From NCBI GenBank assembly GCA_015056255.1, contig SVGP01000006.1, forward strand, positions 57,806 to 121,805: a DNA stretch of 64,000 nucleotides. Reading direction: 5' to 3'. The notes beneath the pieces are model-generated. The model saw only the letters and a list, made by a program, of their open reading frames with translations, ran no database searches and was not told the origin of the DNA. The stretch is from Clostridiales bacterium. GTDB taxonomy: Bacteria; Bacillota; Clostridia; Christensenellales; Aristaeellaceae. Below, in pieces: positions 34,222 to 43,758 of the stretch (position 1 is its first letter; each line of letters begins with the position of its first letter). The position numbers and the translations under genes are program-made.

Positions 34222-34935
34222 TTGGAATTTCGCATTTTTACGGATCCCGTCGCGCTTCAGAAGCTCCTTCTCACTTTAGCCGGCGGCATACTGCCCACGG
34301 TCCGCATTTTTGTGTTCACCATTCTTTTATCCGTGCCGCTTGGTATTCTCCTTGCCGCCGGTCGCGTTTCAAAGCTTAAAATTATCAAAGCCCCCATCAG
34401 CCTCTACATTTACATCATCCGTTCCACGCCCCTTATGCTCCAGCTTCTGTTCGCCTATTTTTTGGTAAGCCAGCTCACCTGGTCGCCCCTTCTTCAGTTC
34501 ATCTTCGGCGACAAGCGCGCGGATTTTCCGATGCGATGCATCATTTACATGTTTTCTCTGAACTACGCCGCATACTTTGCAGAAATTTTCAGAGGCGGCA
34601 TTCAGGCGATTCCGGTGGGTCAAAAGGAAGCGGCAAAGGTGCTTGGCATGAGCCGCGCACAATCGTTTTTCAGAATTCAGCTGCCGCAGATTTTTAAAAC
34701 CGTTATGCCATCCTTGACCAACGAGCTTGTAACGCTGGTTAAAGATACCTCAATTGCCAAGGTCATCGCGGTGTCGCTTGACAACCGCACAATTCTGCAT
34801 CTTGCCGAAAAGCAGGTCAGCGCCCTTGCGTCGATTGAGCCGTACATACTGGTTCTCGTCTTCTTCCTTCTGTTTAACGGCATCGTCGAACAGGGCTGTA
34901 AGTGGATTGAGCGCAAAATGAACTATTACCGCTAA
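34222..34935 (+). CDS. Polar amino acid ABC transporter, permease
   Basis: A 237-residue membrane permease of the HisM/GlnP type with five helices. Motifs: ILPTVRIFVFTILLSVPLGI, IYIIRSTPLMLQLLF, and the ATPase-contact EAA loop EIFRGGIQAIPVGQKEAAKVLGMSRAQ around residues 116-142. I choose the TTG at 34222, 8 nt after AGGAGG, because the upstream in-frame sequence runs through the REP pair and has no homology. It is followed by the ATPase gene after 15 nt. Confidence 0.92.
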   Translation: MEFRIFTDPVALQKLLLTLAGGILPTVRIFVFTILLSVPLGILLAAGRVSKLKIIKAPISLYIYIIRSTPLMLQLLFAYFLVSQLTWSPLLQFIFGDKRADFPMRCIIYMFSLNYAAYFAEIFRGGIQAIPVGQKEAAKVLGMSRAQSFFRIQLPQIFKTVMPSLTNELVTLVKDTSIAKVIAVSLDNRTILHLAEKQVSALASIEPYILVLVFFLLFNGIVEQGCKWIERKMNYYR

Positions 34936-34950
34936 GGAGAAAACAAGAAA

Positions 34951-35718
34951 ATGCTGTCAGCGAAAGACATCTATAAAAAATTCGGCCAGACGGAAGTTTT
35001 AAAAGGCGTGTCTCTCACAGTAAACGCAGGCGAAACCGTCGCCCTGATCGGCCAGAGCGGATCGGGCAAGAGCACGTTTTTACGGTGCATGAACCAGCTT
35101 GAAAAGGTGGACGCGGGCGAAATCGCACTGGACAACATGAAAATGTGCGAAATGAAAAACGGGAAAATCGAATACGCAAATGCAAAAACGCTTCGGGAAA
35201 TCACGCTCAAAATGGGCATGGTATTTCAGTCGTTTAATCTCTTTCCGCATATGTCCGTTCTTAAAAATCTGATCGACGCACCCATACACGTAAAAAAAAT
35301 TTCAAAGGACGAAGCGATCCAAAAAGCGCGTGAAATGCTCAATAAGGTCGGCCTTTCCGATAAGGAAAACGCCTACCCCTACCAGCTCTCCGGCGGTCAG
35401 GCGCAAAGAGTCGCCATTGCTCGCGCACTTTGCATGCAGCCGGACATCATGTGCTTTGACGAGCCGACCAGCGCGCTCGACCCCATGCTGACCAAAGAAG
35501 TTTTATCCGTCATGCGGGATCTCGCTCGCGAAAAGATGACCATGATCGTGGTTACGCATGAAATGGAATTCGCGCGCGACGTTTCCGACCGCGTGGTGTT
35601 CATGGAAAACGGCAAAATCATTCAGGACGCGCCGCCAAAGAAGCTGTTTTCCTCCAAAAATGAGCGTGTTCAAAGGTTTTTAGGCCTTTGGGAAGAAGAA
35701 AAACAGAACGCAACGTGA
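34951..35718 (+). CDS. Polar amino acid ABC transporter, ATP-binding protein
   Basis: A 255-residue ABC ATPase of the GlnQ/HisP type. Walker A GQSGSGKST near residues 34-42, Q-loop VFQSFNLFPHMSVL near 91-104, signature LSGGQAQRVAIARAL near 149-163, Walker B IMCFDEPTSALDP near 170-182 and the switch His in VTHEMEFA. It completes the three-gene importer begun at 33204. A hydrophobic amino acid-type specificity cannot be read from the ATPase. Confidence 0.95.
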   Translation: MLSAKDIYKKFGQTEVLKGVSLTVNAGETVALIGQSGSGKSTFLRCMNQLEKVDAGEIALDNMKMCEMKNGKIEYANAKTLREITLKMGMVFQSFNLFPHMSVLKNLIDAPIHVKKISKDEAIQKAREMLNKVGLSDKENAYPYQLSGGQAQRVAIARALCMQPDIMCFDEPTSALDPMLTKEVLSVMRDLAREKMTMIVVTHEMEFARDVSDRVVFMENGKIIQDAPPKKLFSSKNERVQRFLGLWEEEKQNAT

Positions 35719-35764
35719 AAAAAACATGAAAATTGTTTTTTCGCTATGAAAGATCAGAAAAATG

Positions 35765-35773
35765 TGCTATAAT
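35765..35773 (+). promoter_or_regulatory. Extended -10 promoter of the small membrane protein gene
   Basis: TGCTATAAT, an extended -10 element, 45 nt before the start codon at 35818; the -35 region is weak. Confidence 0.5.
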
Positions 35774-35817
35774 AGATCCAGTATGGTTTAACTTAACATA
35801 TTGGAGGGCAATTCTCA

Positions 35818-36375
35818 ATGGCAATGGACAACTTCAAGGAAGAAATCGTCGTAAGAAGACATAACGGCTTTGCAAATTTCACCTATTACCTCGCCTGGAC
35901 GATGATCGTTCTGTTCGGCGTGATCGGCATTTTCACCCTGCAGGCAACCCTGAACACCATCGGCTCCGGCGCGTTTGCGTGGGGCAGCCTGATCGTGGCG
36001 ATTATCATGATCGCGCTGGCGGCGCTCCTTTGGATCAAAAAGGACGGCCTTCGCGTGGAATACGAATACACCTTTACCAACGGCGTTTTAGATATCTCGA
36101 TGGTGCTCAACAACACCAAGCGCAGATATCTAAGCGAAATCAACATGAAGATCGTCGAAAGCATCGGCCCGGTGACTCATCCTTCGTTCAACCGCTACCT
36201 GAATGATAAGGCCATCAAGCGCCACAATTGGTTCTTAAACCGCGACGCCAATCTCATCTACATCTACTTCACCAAAAACGGCGCGAGGCATCTTGCCATC
36301 ATCGAGCCCAGCCCCGAAATGGTTTCCATGATCAACAGCCGCGGCTATCTGGGCTTCGGCGTTTGGCAGGGCTAA
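35818..36375 (+). CDS. Small two-helix membrane protein (DUF6106-like)
   Basis: A 185-residue protein with two hydrophobic helices near residues 24-45 (YYLAWTMIVLFGVIGIFTL) and 52-71, then a cytoplasmic C-terminal domain with YEYTFTNGVLDISMVLNNTKRR near residues 82-103. The layout recalls DUF6106, a Clostridia family without known function; this is recognition by memory, not a search. TTGGAGGG precedes the ATG. It is transcribed separately from the ABC operon and 90 nt before the cysteine desulfurase gene. Confidence 0.65.
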   Translation: MAMDNFKEEIVVRRHNGFANFTYYLAWTMIVLFGVIGIFTLQATLNTIGSGAFAWGSLIVAIIMIALAALLWIKKDGLRVEYEYTFTNGVLDISMVLNNTKRRYLSEINMKIVESIGPVTHPSFNRYLNDKAIKRHNWFLNRDANLIYIYFTKNGARHLAIIEPSPEMVSMINSRGYLGFGVWQG

Positions 36376-36464
36376 GAAAAACGAAAAAGAATATATGAAA
36401 ACGGGATGCTTCTTCGCTTTTTCGAAGGGGCGTTCCGCTTTTCTTGCAGGAAGGCGAAACACGC

Positions 36465-37610
36465 ATGCACGCGTATCTGGACAACAGCGCAACCACCAAG
36501 CCCTCTGTCGGCGTCATAAAGGAAATGGCCCGGCAGATGGAAGAAATGTACTATAACCCCTCCTCTCTTTATAAGGAGGCCTTTTCCGTTGAAAAAGAGA
36601 TAAACAATGTGAGGGATGAAATCCGCCGCGCCATAAACGCCAAGGACGCGCGCGTCATCTTCACATCCGGCGGCACGGAAGGCAATAACCTTGCGCTCTT
36701 CGGCGTGTTCGGCGTTTCAAGGCCGCCCGTCCGGATTGCAGTGTCCGCCGTCGAGCATCCGAGCATTCTGGACGCTGCAGACGCGCTTACCAAAATGGGC
36801 GCGGAAATTGTGAAAATCAGCGTGGACGAAAAGGGCAGTCTTGATTTTGATCAGCTTTCCGAGGAGCTCGAAAAGGGCCTGACGCTTGTAAGTGTCATGC
36901 AGGTCAACAATGAAACCGGCGCGATTACGGACGTAAAAAAACTTTCCGAAACCGTCCGCGAAAGAAGCGCAAAGACGCTCATTCACATCGACGGCGTTCA
37001 GGGTTTTTTGCGGTGCCCCATGGACTTTTCCCTGTGCGATCTTTACACGCTTTCCGCCCATAAAATCCACGGCCCCAAGGGCGTGGGCGCGCTCGTCGTG
37101 AAAAAGGGCGTGCGCTTGAGTCCCACGCACATCGGCGGCGGGCAGGAGGAGGGCTTACGAAGCGGAACGGAAAATACGCCCGGCATTTTCGGCCTTATGC
37201 AGGCGATCAAAGAAATGAAGGCAATGGGCGATTTTCAAAATGAGCTTATGAAGAAAAAGCTTCATCTGATCGAAAGCTTTAAAGCCGCCGTTCCCGGCCT
37301 TCTCATAAACGGCCCCGACCCCGAAAAAGCCGCGCCCCACATTGTGAATTTTGGTTTTCCAAACGTCAGAGGCGAGGTTATGCTGCACGCGCTTGAAGAG
37401 AATAACGTTTTCGCCTCCACCGGCAGCGCCTGCTCGAGCAAAAAGCTGAAGGTAAGCCGGGTGCTTACCGAGATGGGTGTTCCCGCAAAGACAGCGGAAT
37501 GGGCGCTCCGCTTCAGCCTTTCCCCCTACACAACGATTGATGAAATCAACTACGCCGCTGAAGTCGTAAAAGTAAAATACGACATTTTAAAGCGTTTTCA
37601 AAGGAGATAA
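36465..37610 (+). CDS. Cysteine desulfurase (IscS/NifS family)
   Basis: A 381-residue PLP enzyme that takes sulfur from cysteine as a persulfide. Motifs: YLDNSATTKPS (residues 4-14), FTSGGTEGNNLALFG, the PLP lysine in LSAHKIHGPKGVGALV near residues 197-212, and the mobile-loop Cys in ASTGSACSSKK near residues 317-327. The short loop is the NifS/IscS (group I) type. It lies 6 nt before thiI, so it is the dedicated sulfur donor for 4-thiouridine in tRNA, as with NifZ-ThiI of Bacillus. The start at 36465 follows AGGAAGG. Confidence 0.93.
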   Translation: MHAYLDNSATTKPSVGVIKEMARQMEEMYYNPSSLYKEAFSVEKEINNVRDEIRRAINAKDARVIFTSGGTEGNNLALFGVFGVSRPPVRIAVSAVEHPSILDAADALTKMGAEIVKISVDEKGSLDFDQLSEELEKGLTLVSVMQVNNETGAITDVKKLSETVRERSAKTLIHIDGVQGFLRCPMDFSLCDLYTLSAHKIHGPKGVGALVVKKGVRLSPTHIGGGQEEGLRSGTENTPGIFGLMQAIKEMKAMGDFQNELMKKKLHLIESFKAAVPGLLINGPDPEKAAPHIVNFGFPNVRGEVMLHALEENNVFASTGSACSSKKLKVSRVLTEMGVPAKTAEWALRFSLSPYTTIDEINYAAEVVKVKYDILKRFQRR

Positions 37611-37616
37611 TTTTTT

Positions 37617-38765
37617 ATGCGAAGAGTTCTTCTCGCCCGATTCGGCGAAGTTCATTTAAAAGGCAACAACCGTCCCTATTTCTTGAGGACGCTGGTGGAC
37701 AATGTGAGGAAGGCCGTTGAGGACATCGGCGGCCACGTTTGGATGGCGGAAAGCCGCATTTATGTAGCCAACGCCACCGATATGGACGAATGCGCCGAGC
37801 GCGTGAGAAAGGTGTTCGGCATCTATTCCGTCAGCCCCGCCATTGAAATGGAAAAGGACCTGGACGCCATCTGCCGTCAGGCCGCCGAAATGATGAAGGG
37901 CATGAGAGGATCCTTTAAGGTGCTCTGCAAAAGAAGCGACAAAAAATTCCCCCTGAATTCTCAAGAGTTGGCCGCAAAGGTCGGCGAAAGCATTCTTGAA
38001 GTGAACGATAAGCTGGTTGTCGACGTTCACAATCCCGAAATCAAAATGAAAATCGACATCCGCGACCATGCGTATCTGTGCAACACCGAAACCATGGCTG
38101 TGGGCGGTCTGCCCATGGGCACGAGCGGACGCGCCATGCTGCTTTTATCCGGCGGCATCGACTCGCCCGTCGCAGGCTATCAGATCATGCGCCGCGGCGT
38201 ACACGTTCAGTCCGTGCACTTTGCCTCTCCCCCCTATACCTCAGAGCGCGCCCGCGAAAAGGTCCTGACCCTTGCCAAGAAAATCGGCGAATATGAATAC
38301 GGCATGCGCGTTCACATGGTGCCCTTTACAAAAATCCAGATGGAAATCCACGAAAAATGCGAAGACGGCCTTGGAACCGTCATCATGCGCAGAGCCATGA
38401 TGCGAATCGCCGACCGCCTTGCTCACGAAAACAACTGTCTGGGCCTCATTACCGGCGAATCCATCGGTCAGGTCGCTTCCCAGACCATGGAAGCCCTCGC
38501 CTGCACGGACGCTGTTGCAACCATGCCCGTTTTCAGGCCCTTGATCGGCATGGACAAGCTTTCCATCATCCGAATCGCCGAGGGCATCGACACCTACGAA
38601 ACCTCCATCCTCCCCTACGAGGACTGCTGCACCGTGTTCACCCCGCGCCACCCCGTGACCAAGCCCAAAATCGATAAAGTGGAAAAGGAAGAAGCCAGAC
38701 TCGACCTTGAAAATCTCATCGAGGAAGCGATTCAGAACACCGAAATTCTATTTTTGAAGGACTAA
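37617..38765 (+). CDS. thiI: tRNA 4-thiouridine sulfurtransferase ThiI
   Basis: ThiI adenylates U8 of tRNA and inserts sulfur. The 382-residue protein has a ferredoxin-like/THUMP N-terminus (ARFGEVHLKGNNRPYFLRTL) and a PP-loop ATP pyrophosphatase domain with LLLSGGIDSPVAGYQIMRRG near residues 176-195. The C-terminal rhodanese domain of the E. coli enzyme is absent, as in most Firmicutes, and the required persulfide is likely taken directly from the upstream desulfurase. Cysteines CC in PYEDCCTVFTPRHP lie near residues 341-342. Confidence 0.95.
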   Translation: MRRVLLARFGEVHLKGNNRPYFLRTLVDNVRKAVEDIGGHVWMAESRIYVANATDMDECAERVRKVFGIYSVSPAIEMEKDLDAICRQAAEMMKGMRGSFKVLCKRSDKKFPLNSQELAAKVGESILEVNDKLVVDVHNPEIKMKIDIRDHAYLCNTETMAVGGLPMGTSGRAMLLLSGGIDSPVAGYQIMRRGVHVQSVHFASPPYTSERAREKVLTLAKKIGEYEYGMRVHMVPFTKIQMEIHEKCEDGLGTVIMRRAMMRIADRLAHENNCLGLITGESIGQVASQTMEALACTDAVATMPVFRPLIGMDKLSIIRIAEGIDTYETSILPYEDCCTVFTPRHPVTKPKIDKVEKEEARLDLENLIEEAIQNTEILFLKD

Positions 38766-38771
38766 CATCTT

Positions 38772-41048
38772 ATGAAGCTTACCGATTTCATTTCGTCCCT
38801 TAAAAACGACGCGCATTTTATGGAAAACGTCACCCATTGGCAGGAGATTCCGCCAAGGGCAGCCAGATACGCTTCCTTCCCTGACGACATGGACGAGAGG
38901 GTCAGAAGCGTCCTTTGCGCGCGCGGAATCGATAAGCTGTATGTACACCAAAGAAAAGCCGTGGATCTGGCAAGCGCGGGGCGCGATTTTGTCGTCGTCA
39001 CCCCCACCGCCAGCGGCAAAACCATGTGCTATAACCTCCCCGTATTAAACGCGATCCTCAAAGACAGCGCCGCGCGCGCCCTCTATCTTTTCCCAACCAA
39101 AGCGTTGTCGAGCGATCAGGTGAGCGAACTTTACAGCCTCATTGAAGCCATGGGCGAAGAAATCAAGGCCTACACCTACGACGGCGACACGCCCGCAAGC
39201 GCGCGCACCGCCATCCGTCAGGCGGGGCATGTCGTGGTCACAAATCCCGATATGCTGCACCAGGGCATTTTGCCCCACCACACCAAATGGGTGCACTTGT
39301 TTGAAAACCTGAAATATGTCGTCATCGACGAAATCCACGCCTACAGGGGCGTTTTCGGCTCAAACCTTGCAAATGTGCTTCGCCGCTTAAGGAGAATCTG
39401 CGCCTTTTACGGCGCGAACCCCACTTTCATCTGCTGCTCGGCCACAATTCAGAATCCTAAGGAGCTTGCCGAAAACATGGTCGGAAAGCCCATGGAGATG
39501 ATCGACGACAACGGTGCGCCCGCCGGCAGAAAGCACGTGGTTTTCTATAATCCCCCCGTCATCAATAAGCAGCTGGGCATCCGCGCAGGCAGCATACCGG
39601 CCACGCGCGACATTTCTCAAAAACTTATATTGTCCGGCATACAGTCCATCGTATTTGCCCGTTCGCGCCTGGCCGTTGAAGTGCTTCTGCGCTACGGAAA
39701 GGACCTCGTGCGCGATCCCCTTGGAAACGCCGCGCGCGTTCGCGGCTACAGAGGCGGATATCTCCCCACATTACGGCGCGAAATCGAAAAGGAGCTTCGC
39801 GCAGGCAATGTCGATATGGTCGTTTCCACAAACGCGCTGGAGCTGGGCATCGACATCGGCCAGCTCGATGCATGCGTCATGTGCGGCTATCCCGGAACCA
39901 TTGCAAGCACGTGGCAGCAGGCAGGCAGAGCCGGGCGAAGAAGCAACGAGGCTTTAATGATTCTGGTCGCAAGCTCCAATCCGCTTGACCAATACATCAT
40001 CTCCCACCCCGAATACTTCTTCGGCCAGTCGCCGGAAAGAGCGTACATCAACCCCGACAACCTTTTTATCCTCTTAAATCATTTAAAGTGCGCCTCCTAC
40101 GAGCTGCCCTTCATGGAGGGCGAAACGTTCGGAGGCGTCGAAGAAACCGAAGAGCTTTTATCGTATCTCACCGATCAGAACATCCTTCGCTTTGTCGGCG
40201 GCAAGTGGTACTGGATGGCCGAGGAATTTCCGCAGGCGGGCATTAATCTTCGAAGCACAAGCGATCAGAACTTCCTGATTGTCGACATCACCGATCCCAA
40301 AAAGCACAAGGTGATCGGCGAAATGGACCGCTTTACCGTGCCCATGCTGCTTCACAAATACGCCATCTACATGCACGAAGGCAGGCAGTATCAGGTCGAG
40401 GATCTCGACTTTGACGACAAAAAGGCCTACATCCGTCAGGTGGACGTTGGCTATTATACGGACGCAGATCTCACAACCAGCCTTAAGGTTCTTGACGAAT
40501 TTGAGGACGCGCCCGCAGGCTCATTAACCAAGCACCGGGGCGAAGTGCTCGTTTCCTCCATCGTCACTCTCTTTAAGAAAATCCGCTTCGACACCCATGA
40601 AAACTTAGGTTGGGGCCCGGTCACGCTGCCCGAGCTTGAAATGCAGACTTCCGCCTGTTGGTGGACGCTGCCGGAGGGACTTGAAAACAAATACGGAAAA
40701 GACGAAATGAAGACCGCAATGGTAGCCCTCGCCTACCTCATCCGCCACATCGCGCCCATGCACCTAATGTGCGCGACCACCGACATTTCCGTCGTCTACC
40801 ACGTAAAAGATCCCTTCAGCGAGCAGCCCACCGTGTACCTGTACGACCACATCCCCGGCGGCGTGGGCCTGTCCGACCGCGTATACGAAATGGACATGCA
40901 GCTTTTTGAAGAAGCGCTTCAAATGCTCCTCTCCTGCCCCTGCGAAAACGGCTGCCCCAGCTGCGTGGGCGCAAACGCGCAGGGCGGCAAAAAAGCGCTG
41001 ATTGCGATTCTAAAAGAACTCACCAAAGCGGAGAAACAGAATGGATAA
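38772..41048 (+). CDS. DEAD/DEAH-box helicase with DUF1998 domain (MrfA/YprA-like)
   Basis: A 758-residue ATP-dependent helicase. Motif I TPTASGKT near residues 77-84, motif Ia FPTKAL, motif II DEIHAYRG near 193-200, motif III CSATIQNP, motif V VSTNALELGIDIG near 353-365 and motif VI QQAGRAGRRS. The C-terminus holds the DUF1998 zinc-binding region with CPCENGCPSC near residues 727-736. This is the architecture of B. subtilis MrfA (YprA), a 3'-5' helicase in a UvrA-independent mitomycin C repair pathway. Its 3' end overlaps the next gene by 8 nt. Confidence 0.93.
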   Translation: MKLTDFISSLKNDAHFMENVTHWQEIPPRAARYASFPDDMDERVRSVLCARGIDKLYVHQRKAVDLASAGRDFVVVTPTASGKTMCYNLPVLNAILKDSAARALYLFPTKALSSDQVSELYSLIEAMGEEIKAYTYDGDTPASARTAIRQAGHVVVTNPDMLHQGILPHHTKWVHLFENLKYVVIDEIHAYRGVFGSNLANVLRRLRRICAFYGANPTFICCSATIQNPKELAENMVGKPMEMIDDNGAPAGRKHVVFYNPPVINKQLGIRAGSIPATRDISQKLILSGIQSIVFARSRLAVEVLLRYGKDLVRDPLGNAARVRGYRGGYLPTLRREIEKELRAGNVDMVVSTNALELGIDIGQLDACVMCGYPGTIASTWQQAGRAGRRSNEALMILVASSNPLDQYIISHPEYFFGQSPERAYINPDNLFILLNHLKCASYELPFMEGETFGGVEETEELLSYLTDQNILRFVGGKWYWMAEEFPQAGINLRSTSDQNFLIVDITDPKKHKVIGEMDRFTVPMLLHKYAIYMHEGRQYQVEDLDFDDKKAYIRQVDVGYYTDADLTTSLKVLDEFEDAPAGSLTKHRGEVLVSSIVTLFKKIRFDTHENLGWGPVTLPELEMQTSACWWTLPEGLENKYGKDEMKTAMVALAYLIRHIAPMHLMCATTDISVVYHVKDPFSEQPTVYLYDHIPGGVGLSDRVYEMDMQLFEEALQMLLSCPCENGCPSCVGANAQGGKKALIAILKELTKAEKQNG

Positions 41049-42189
41049 AGCGTATACTGTAAACGAGGCGCGTAAGTATCTTGCGCGCCTGCATTTTTCC
41101 GGAAATAAAAACGTATATGAGGTCGTAAGAAAGCTTCAGGCCATCCAGTACGACCCTTTAAACGTAGTGGGGCGCAATCCCGATCTGGTTTTGCAAAGCA
41201 GGATCAAGCGCTACAAAAGCGGCATGCTTCAAAAGGAGCTTTATGAAAAGCGCACGCTTGTGGACGGCTTTGATAAAATGCTCTGCATCTATCCGGCGCA
41301 GGACTATCCGTATCTTGCGCGTCTTCGCAGAACCACCGTATGGTGGTACAGGGAAAACCCGGAAATCACGGACGCGTTTGAAGATGTGCGCAAAATCATC
41401 CGCGAAAAAGGCCCTGTTTCCTCAGACGATATCGGAATGGATCAGAAGGTCGCGTGGCCCTGGGGCGCAACAAGGCTTTCACGCGCCGCGCTTGAAAGCA
41501 TGTGGATGATGGGCGAGCTCACCATCCACCACAAAGACGGCGCAAGGCGGTATTACGATTTTGCAGATAAATATCTGCCCGTTGACATACTCACAGCCGA
41601 AGACCCCAACACAACCGATCCGGCCTATTTTGAATGGCAAACCCTACGAAGAATCCGCGCGGTGGGCATGCTCAGGAAAGGGCCGAGCGACGCGTTTTTG
41701 GGAATTGAAAACTTCAAGGCAACGGAACGGAATCAGGCTTTTGACGCGCTTTTGCAAAAGGGCGCGATTACAAAAATCAGTGTTTCGGGCGACGAATATT
41801 TTATTCCAAGCGAAAATCTGTCACTTTTGGAATCCCGTTCGCCGGTTTCCTCCGCCGCGCGCGCCATTGCGCCGCTTGACAATCTTCTGTGGGACAGAAA
41901 GCTGATTAAGAGGCTTTTTGATTTCGACTACACATGGGAGGTTTACACACCCAAGGAGAAGCGCAAATACGGCTATTATGTGCTTCCCGTATTCTATAAA
42001 GACAGGTTTATCGCCCGTTTTGAGCCCGAGCCCTTTCGCGGCGGAACGCTCAAAATCAAATCGTGGTGGTGGGAGGAAGGCGTTAAAATCACAGAGAGTA
42101 TGAAAAAGGCGGTCATCAAAATGCTCGAGGATTTCTGCAGCTATCTGGGTGCGGATGGATATGAAAAAGATATCCCTGAACTTACATAG
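41041..42189 (+). CDS. YcaQ/AlkX-family DNA glycosylase (interstrand-crosslink type)
   Basis: A 382-residue winged-helix protein of the HTH_42 family (DUF1006). The N-terminal catalytic region reads LQAIQYDPLNVVGRNPDLVL near residues 31-50; QYD corresponds to the Q-phi-D motif of E. coli YcaQ (AlkX), which unhooks nitrogen-mustard interstrand crosslinks, as opposed to Q-phi-Q of AlkZ. Later features are three winged-helix modules and YYVLPVFYKDRFIARFEPEP. The gene overlaps the MrfA-like helicase gene by 8 nt, so helicase and glycosylase are probably made together for crosslink or mitomycin repair. Confidence 0.85.
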   Translation: MDKAYTVNEARKYLARLHFSGNKNVYEVVRKLQAIQYDPLNVVGRNPDLVLQSRIKRYKSGMLQKELYEKRTLVDGFDKMLCIYPAQDYPYLARLRRTTVWWYRENPEITDAFEDVRKIIREKGPVSSDDIGMDQKVAWPWGATRLSRAALESMWMMGELTIHHKDGARRYYDFADKYLPVDILTAEDPNTTDPAYFEWQTLRRIRAVGMLRKGPSDAFLGIENFKATERNQAFDALLQKGAITKISVSGDEYFIPSENLSLLESRSPVSSAARAIAPLDNLLWDRKLIKRLFDFDYTWEVYTPKEKRKYGYYVLPVFYKDRFIARFEPEPFRGGTLKIKSWWWEEGVKITESMKKAVIKMLEDFCSYLGADGYEKDIPELT

Positions 42190-42253
42190 TTTTTTGCATG
42201 ATTTGAGAATCAGACGCGTATGATGCATCAAAACCGTTCGGGAGGGTGCACAG

Positions 42254-43429
42254 ATGCGTAATATCAAATTTTTTCTGGCCTGCGCGCTGATCGTTTGCCT
42301 AACAGGCACGATGGGCGCGCAGGCCGCTTTATCCATGTCGCCGCTTGTGGAAGGCACGCCTATCAGCGTAAACTGCAAAAGCGCGCTGTTAATGGAAGCG
42401 TCCAGCGGACAGGTTATCTTTGAAAAAAACGCAGATGAAAAGCGGCCCGTAGCTTCCATTGTCAAAATGATGACGATCCTCATGTGCATAGAGGCCGTCG
42501 AAAGCGGTCGCGTTTCCTTATCGGACAGCGTAAACATCTCCAAAAACGCATCCGGTATGGGCGGATCGCAGGCTTTGCTGGATACAGGCGAGGTGCAAAC
42601 GCTTGATATCCTTTTAAAAAGCGCCATCGTAGCCAGCGCAAACGACGCGGCCGTCGCCATCGCGGAGCACATCTACGGAAGCGAAGACCTTTTCGTTCAG
42701 GAAATGAACAGGCGCGCCAAAGAGCTTCAGATGATGGATACCGTGTTTAAAAACTGCACAGGGCTTCCCGAAAGCGGACAGCACACAACTGCAAGGGACG
42801 TGGCCGCCATGTCTCAGGCGCTATTTTCAAAGGATGAATACTATCAATATTCCACCGTCTGGATGGACAATCTCGATCATCACGACGGGCGTGTTACACA
42901 ATTGACCAATACCAACCGCTTAATCCGCCTCTACGACGGCTGCGACGGCGGAAAAACCGGCTCTACGAACGAAGCCGGCTACTGCATATCAGCAACCGCC
43001 AAAAGAAGCGGTATGCGCTTAATCGCAGTCGTTTTAGGGTGTGACGCAGGAAAAACGCGTTTTTCCGTGGCGGAGGATATGCTCGATTACGGCTTTGCCA
43101 ACTACAGGGTGACAGCAGTCGCTGAAAAGGGCACGCGCATCAAGGGCGGCATGAAGGTAACAGGCGGACGCGAGCAAAGCGTTCCCCTGGAACTCAACGG
43201 AGACCTTCATCTATTGATGAACAAATCGGAAAATGCGGATATCGAGCTCATTCCATCTCTCCCCGATTCCATCCGCGCTCCGTTTGAAAAGGGGCATGAG
43301 ATCGGCAGCGTGGACGTCGTCAGAAACGGGCGAACGATTGCAAAGATTCCCGTGGTGACATCGGCGTCCGTTGACCGGGAACGGTTTTCGGATGCGTGGA
43401 GAAAGACGTGGGGAAAGTGGCTGTTTTAA
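42254..43429 (+). CDS. D-alanyl-D-alanine carboxypeptidase (DacF-type PBP)
   Basis: A 391-residue exported low-molecular-weight penicillin-binding protein that trims peptidoglycan stem peptides. Signal peptide at residues 1-24, SxxK in VASIVKMM near residues 67-74, SxN in VASANDAA near 127-134, KTG in GGKTGSTNEAGYC near 234-246, then a C-terminal PBP5-type domain. There is no clear C-terminal amphipathic anchor. GGGAGGG precedes the ATG at proper distance. Confidence 0.93.
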   Translation: MRNIKFFLACALIVCLTGTMGAQAALSMSPLVEGTPISVNCKSALLMEASSGQVIFEKNADEKRPVASIVKMMTILMCIEAVESGRVSLSDSVNISKNASGMGGSQALLDTGEVQTLDILLKSAIVASANDAAVAIAEHIYGSEDLFVQEMNRRAKELQMMDTVFKNCTGLPESGQHTTARDVAAMSQALFSKDEYYQYSTVWMDNLDHHDGRVTQLTNTNRLIRLYDGCDGGKTGSTNEAGYCISATAKRSGMRLIAVVLGCDAGKTRFSVAEDMLDYGFANYRVTAVAEKGTRIKGGMKVTGGREQSVPLELNGDLHLLMNKSENADIELIPSLPDSIRAPFEKGHEIGSVDVVRNGRTIAKIPVVTSASVDRERFSDAWRKTWGKWLF

Positions 43430-43472
43430 GGGTGGATGGCGAGGCGGCTTGTGAGCAGCTGCTCGCGTTTTC

Positions 43473-43496
43473 GGCGGGAGCAAGCCCCCGCCCTAC
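43473..43496. repeat. Single REP-like element (GGCGGGAGC type)
   Basis: GGCGGGAGCAAGCCCCCGCC hairpin followed by CTAC (43493-43496), identical in type to the copy at 25183-25206. It lies 44 nt beyond the DacF stop and may also help terminate or stabilise that transcript. Confidence 0.8.
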
Positions 43497-43612
43497 GGGT
43501 GATCATGATGATATTTCATAGAAAGAGTCGTTTGTAGATTCGAAGAGACATTTCTTAGGAGCATCCTCATAAACAAGGGAATGTGCAAATTCCGGCAGAA
43601 CCATTAAAAACA

Positions 43613-43692
43613 GCGCGGGCGATCAATGATCGCCCCTACATGATGGTGATAGCCCATCAAAAAACGTAGGGGCGTGCATTGCACGCCCGCGC
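43613..43692. repeat. REP-like inverted pair 3
   Basis: GGGCGATC hairpin ending in CTAC (43636-43639), 26-nt spacer, GTAG (43666-43669) starting a GGGCGTGCA hairpin. Same type and order as pair 2. With the single element at 43473 it fills most of the 330-nt gap between dacF and nrdG, in which I see no gene. Confidence 0.88.
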
Positions 43693-43758
43693 ATTTCAAT
43701 GATTCTGTTTATAATATAATGACTCAGCCCGTTTGAGATATCTTTTTATCCTGCCGGT

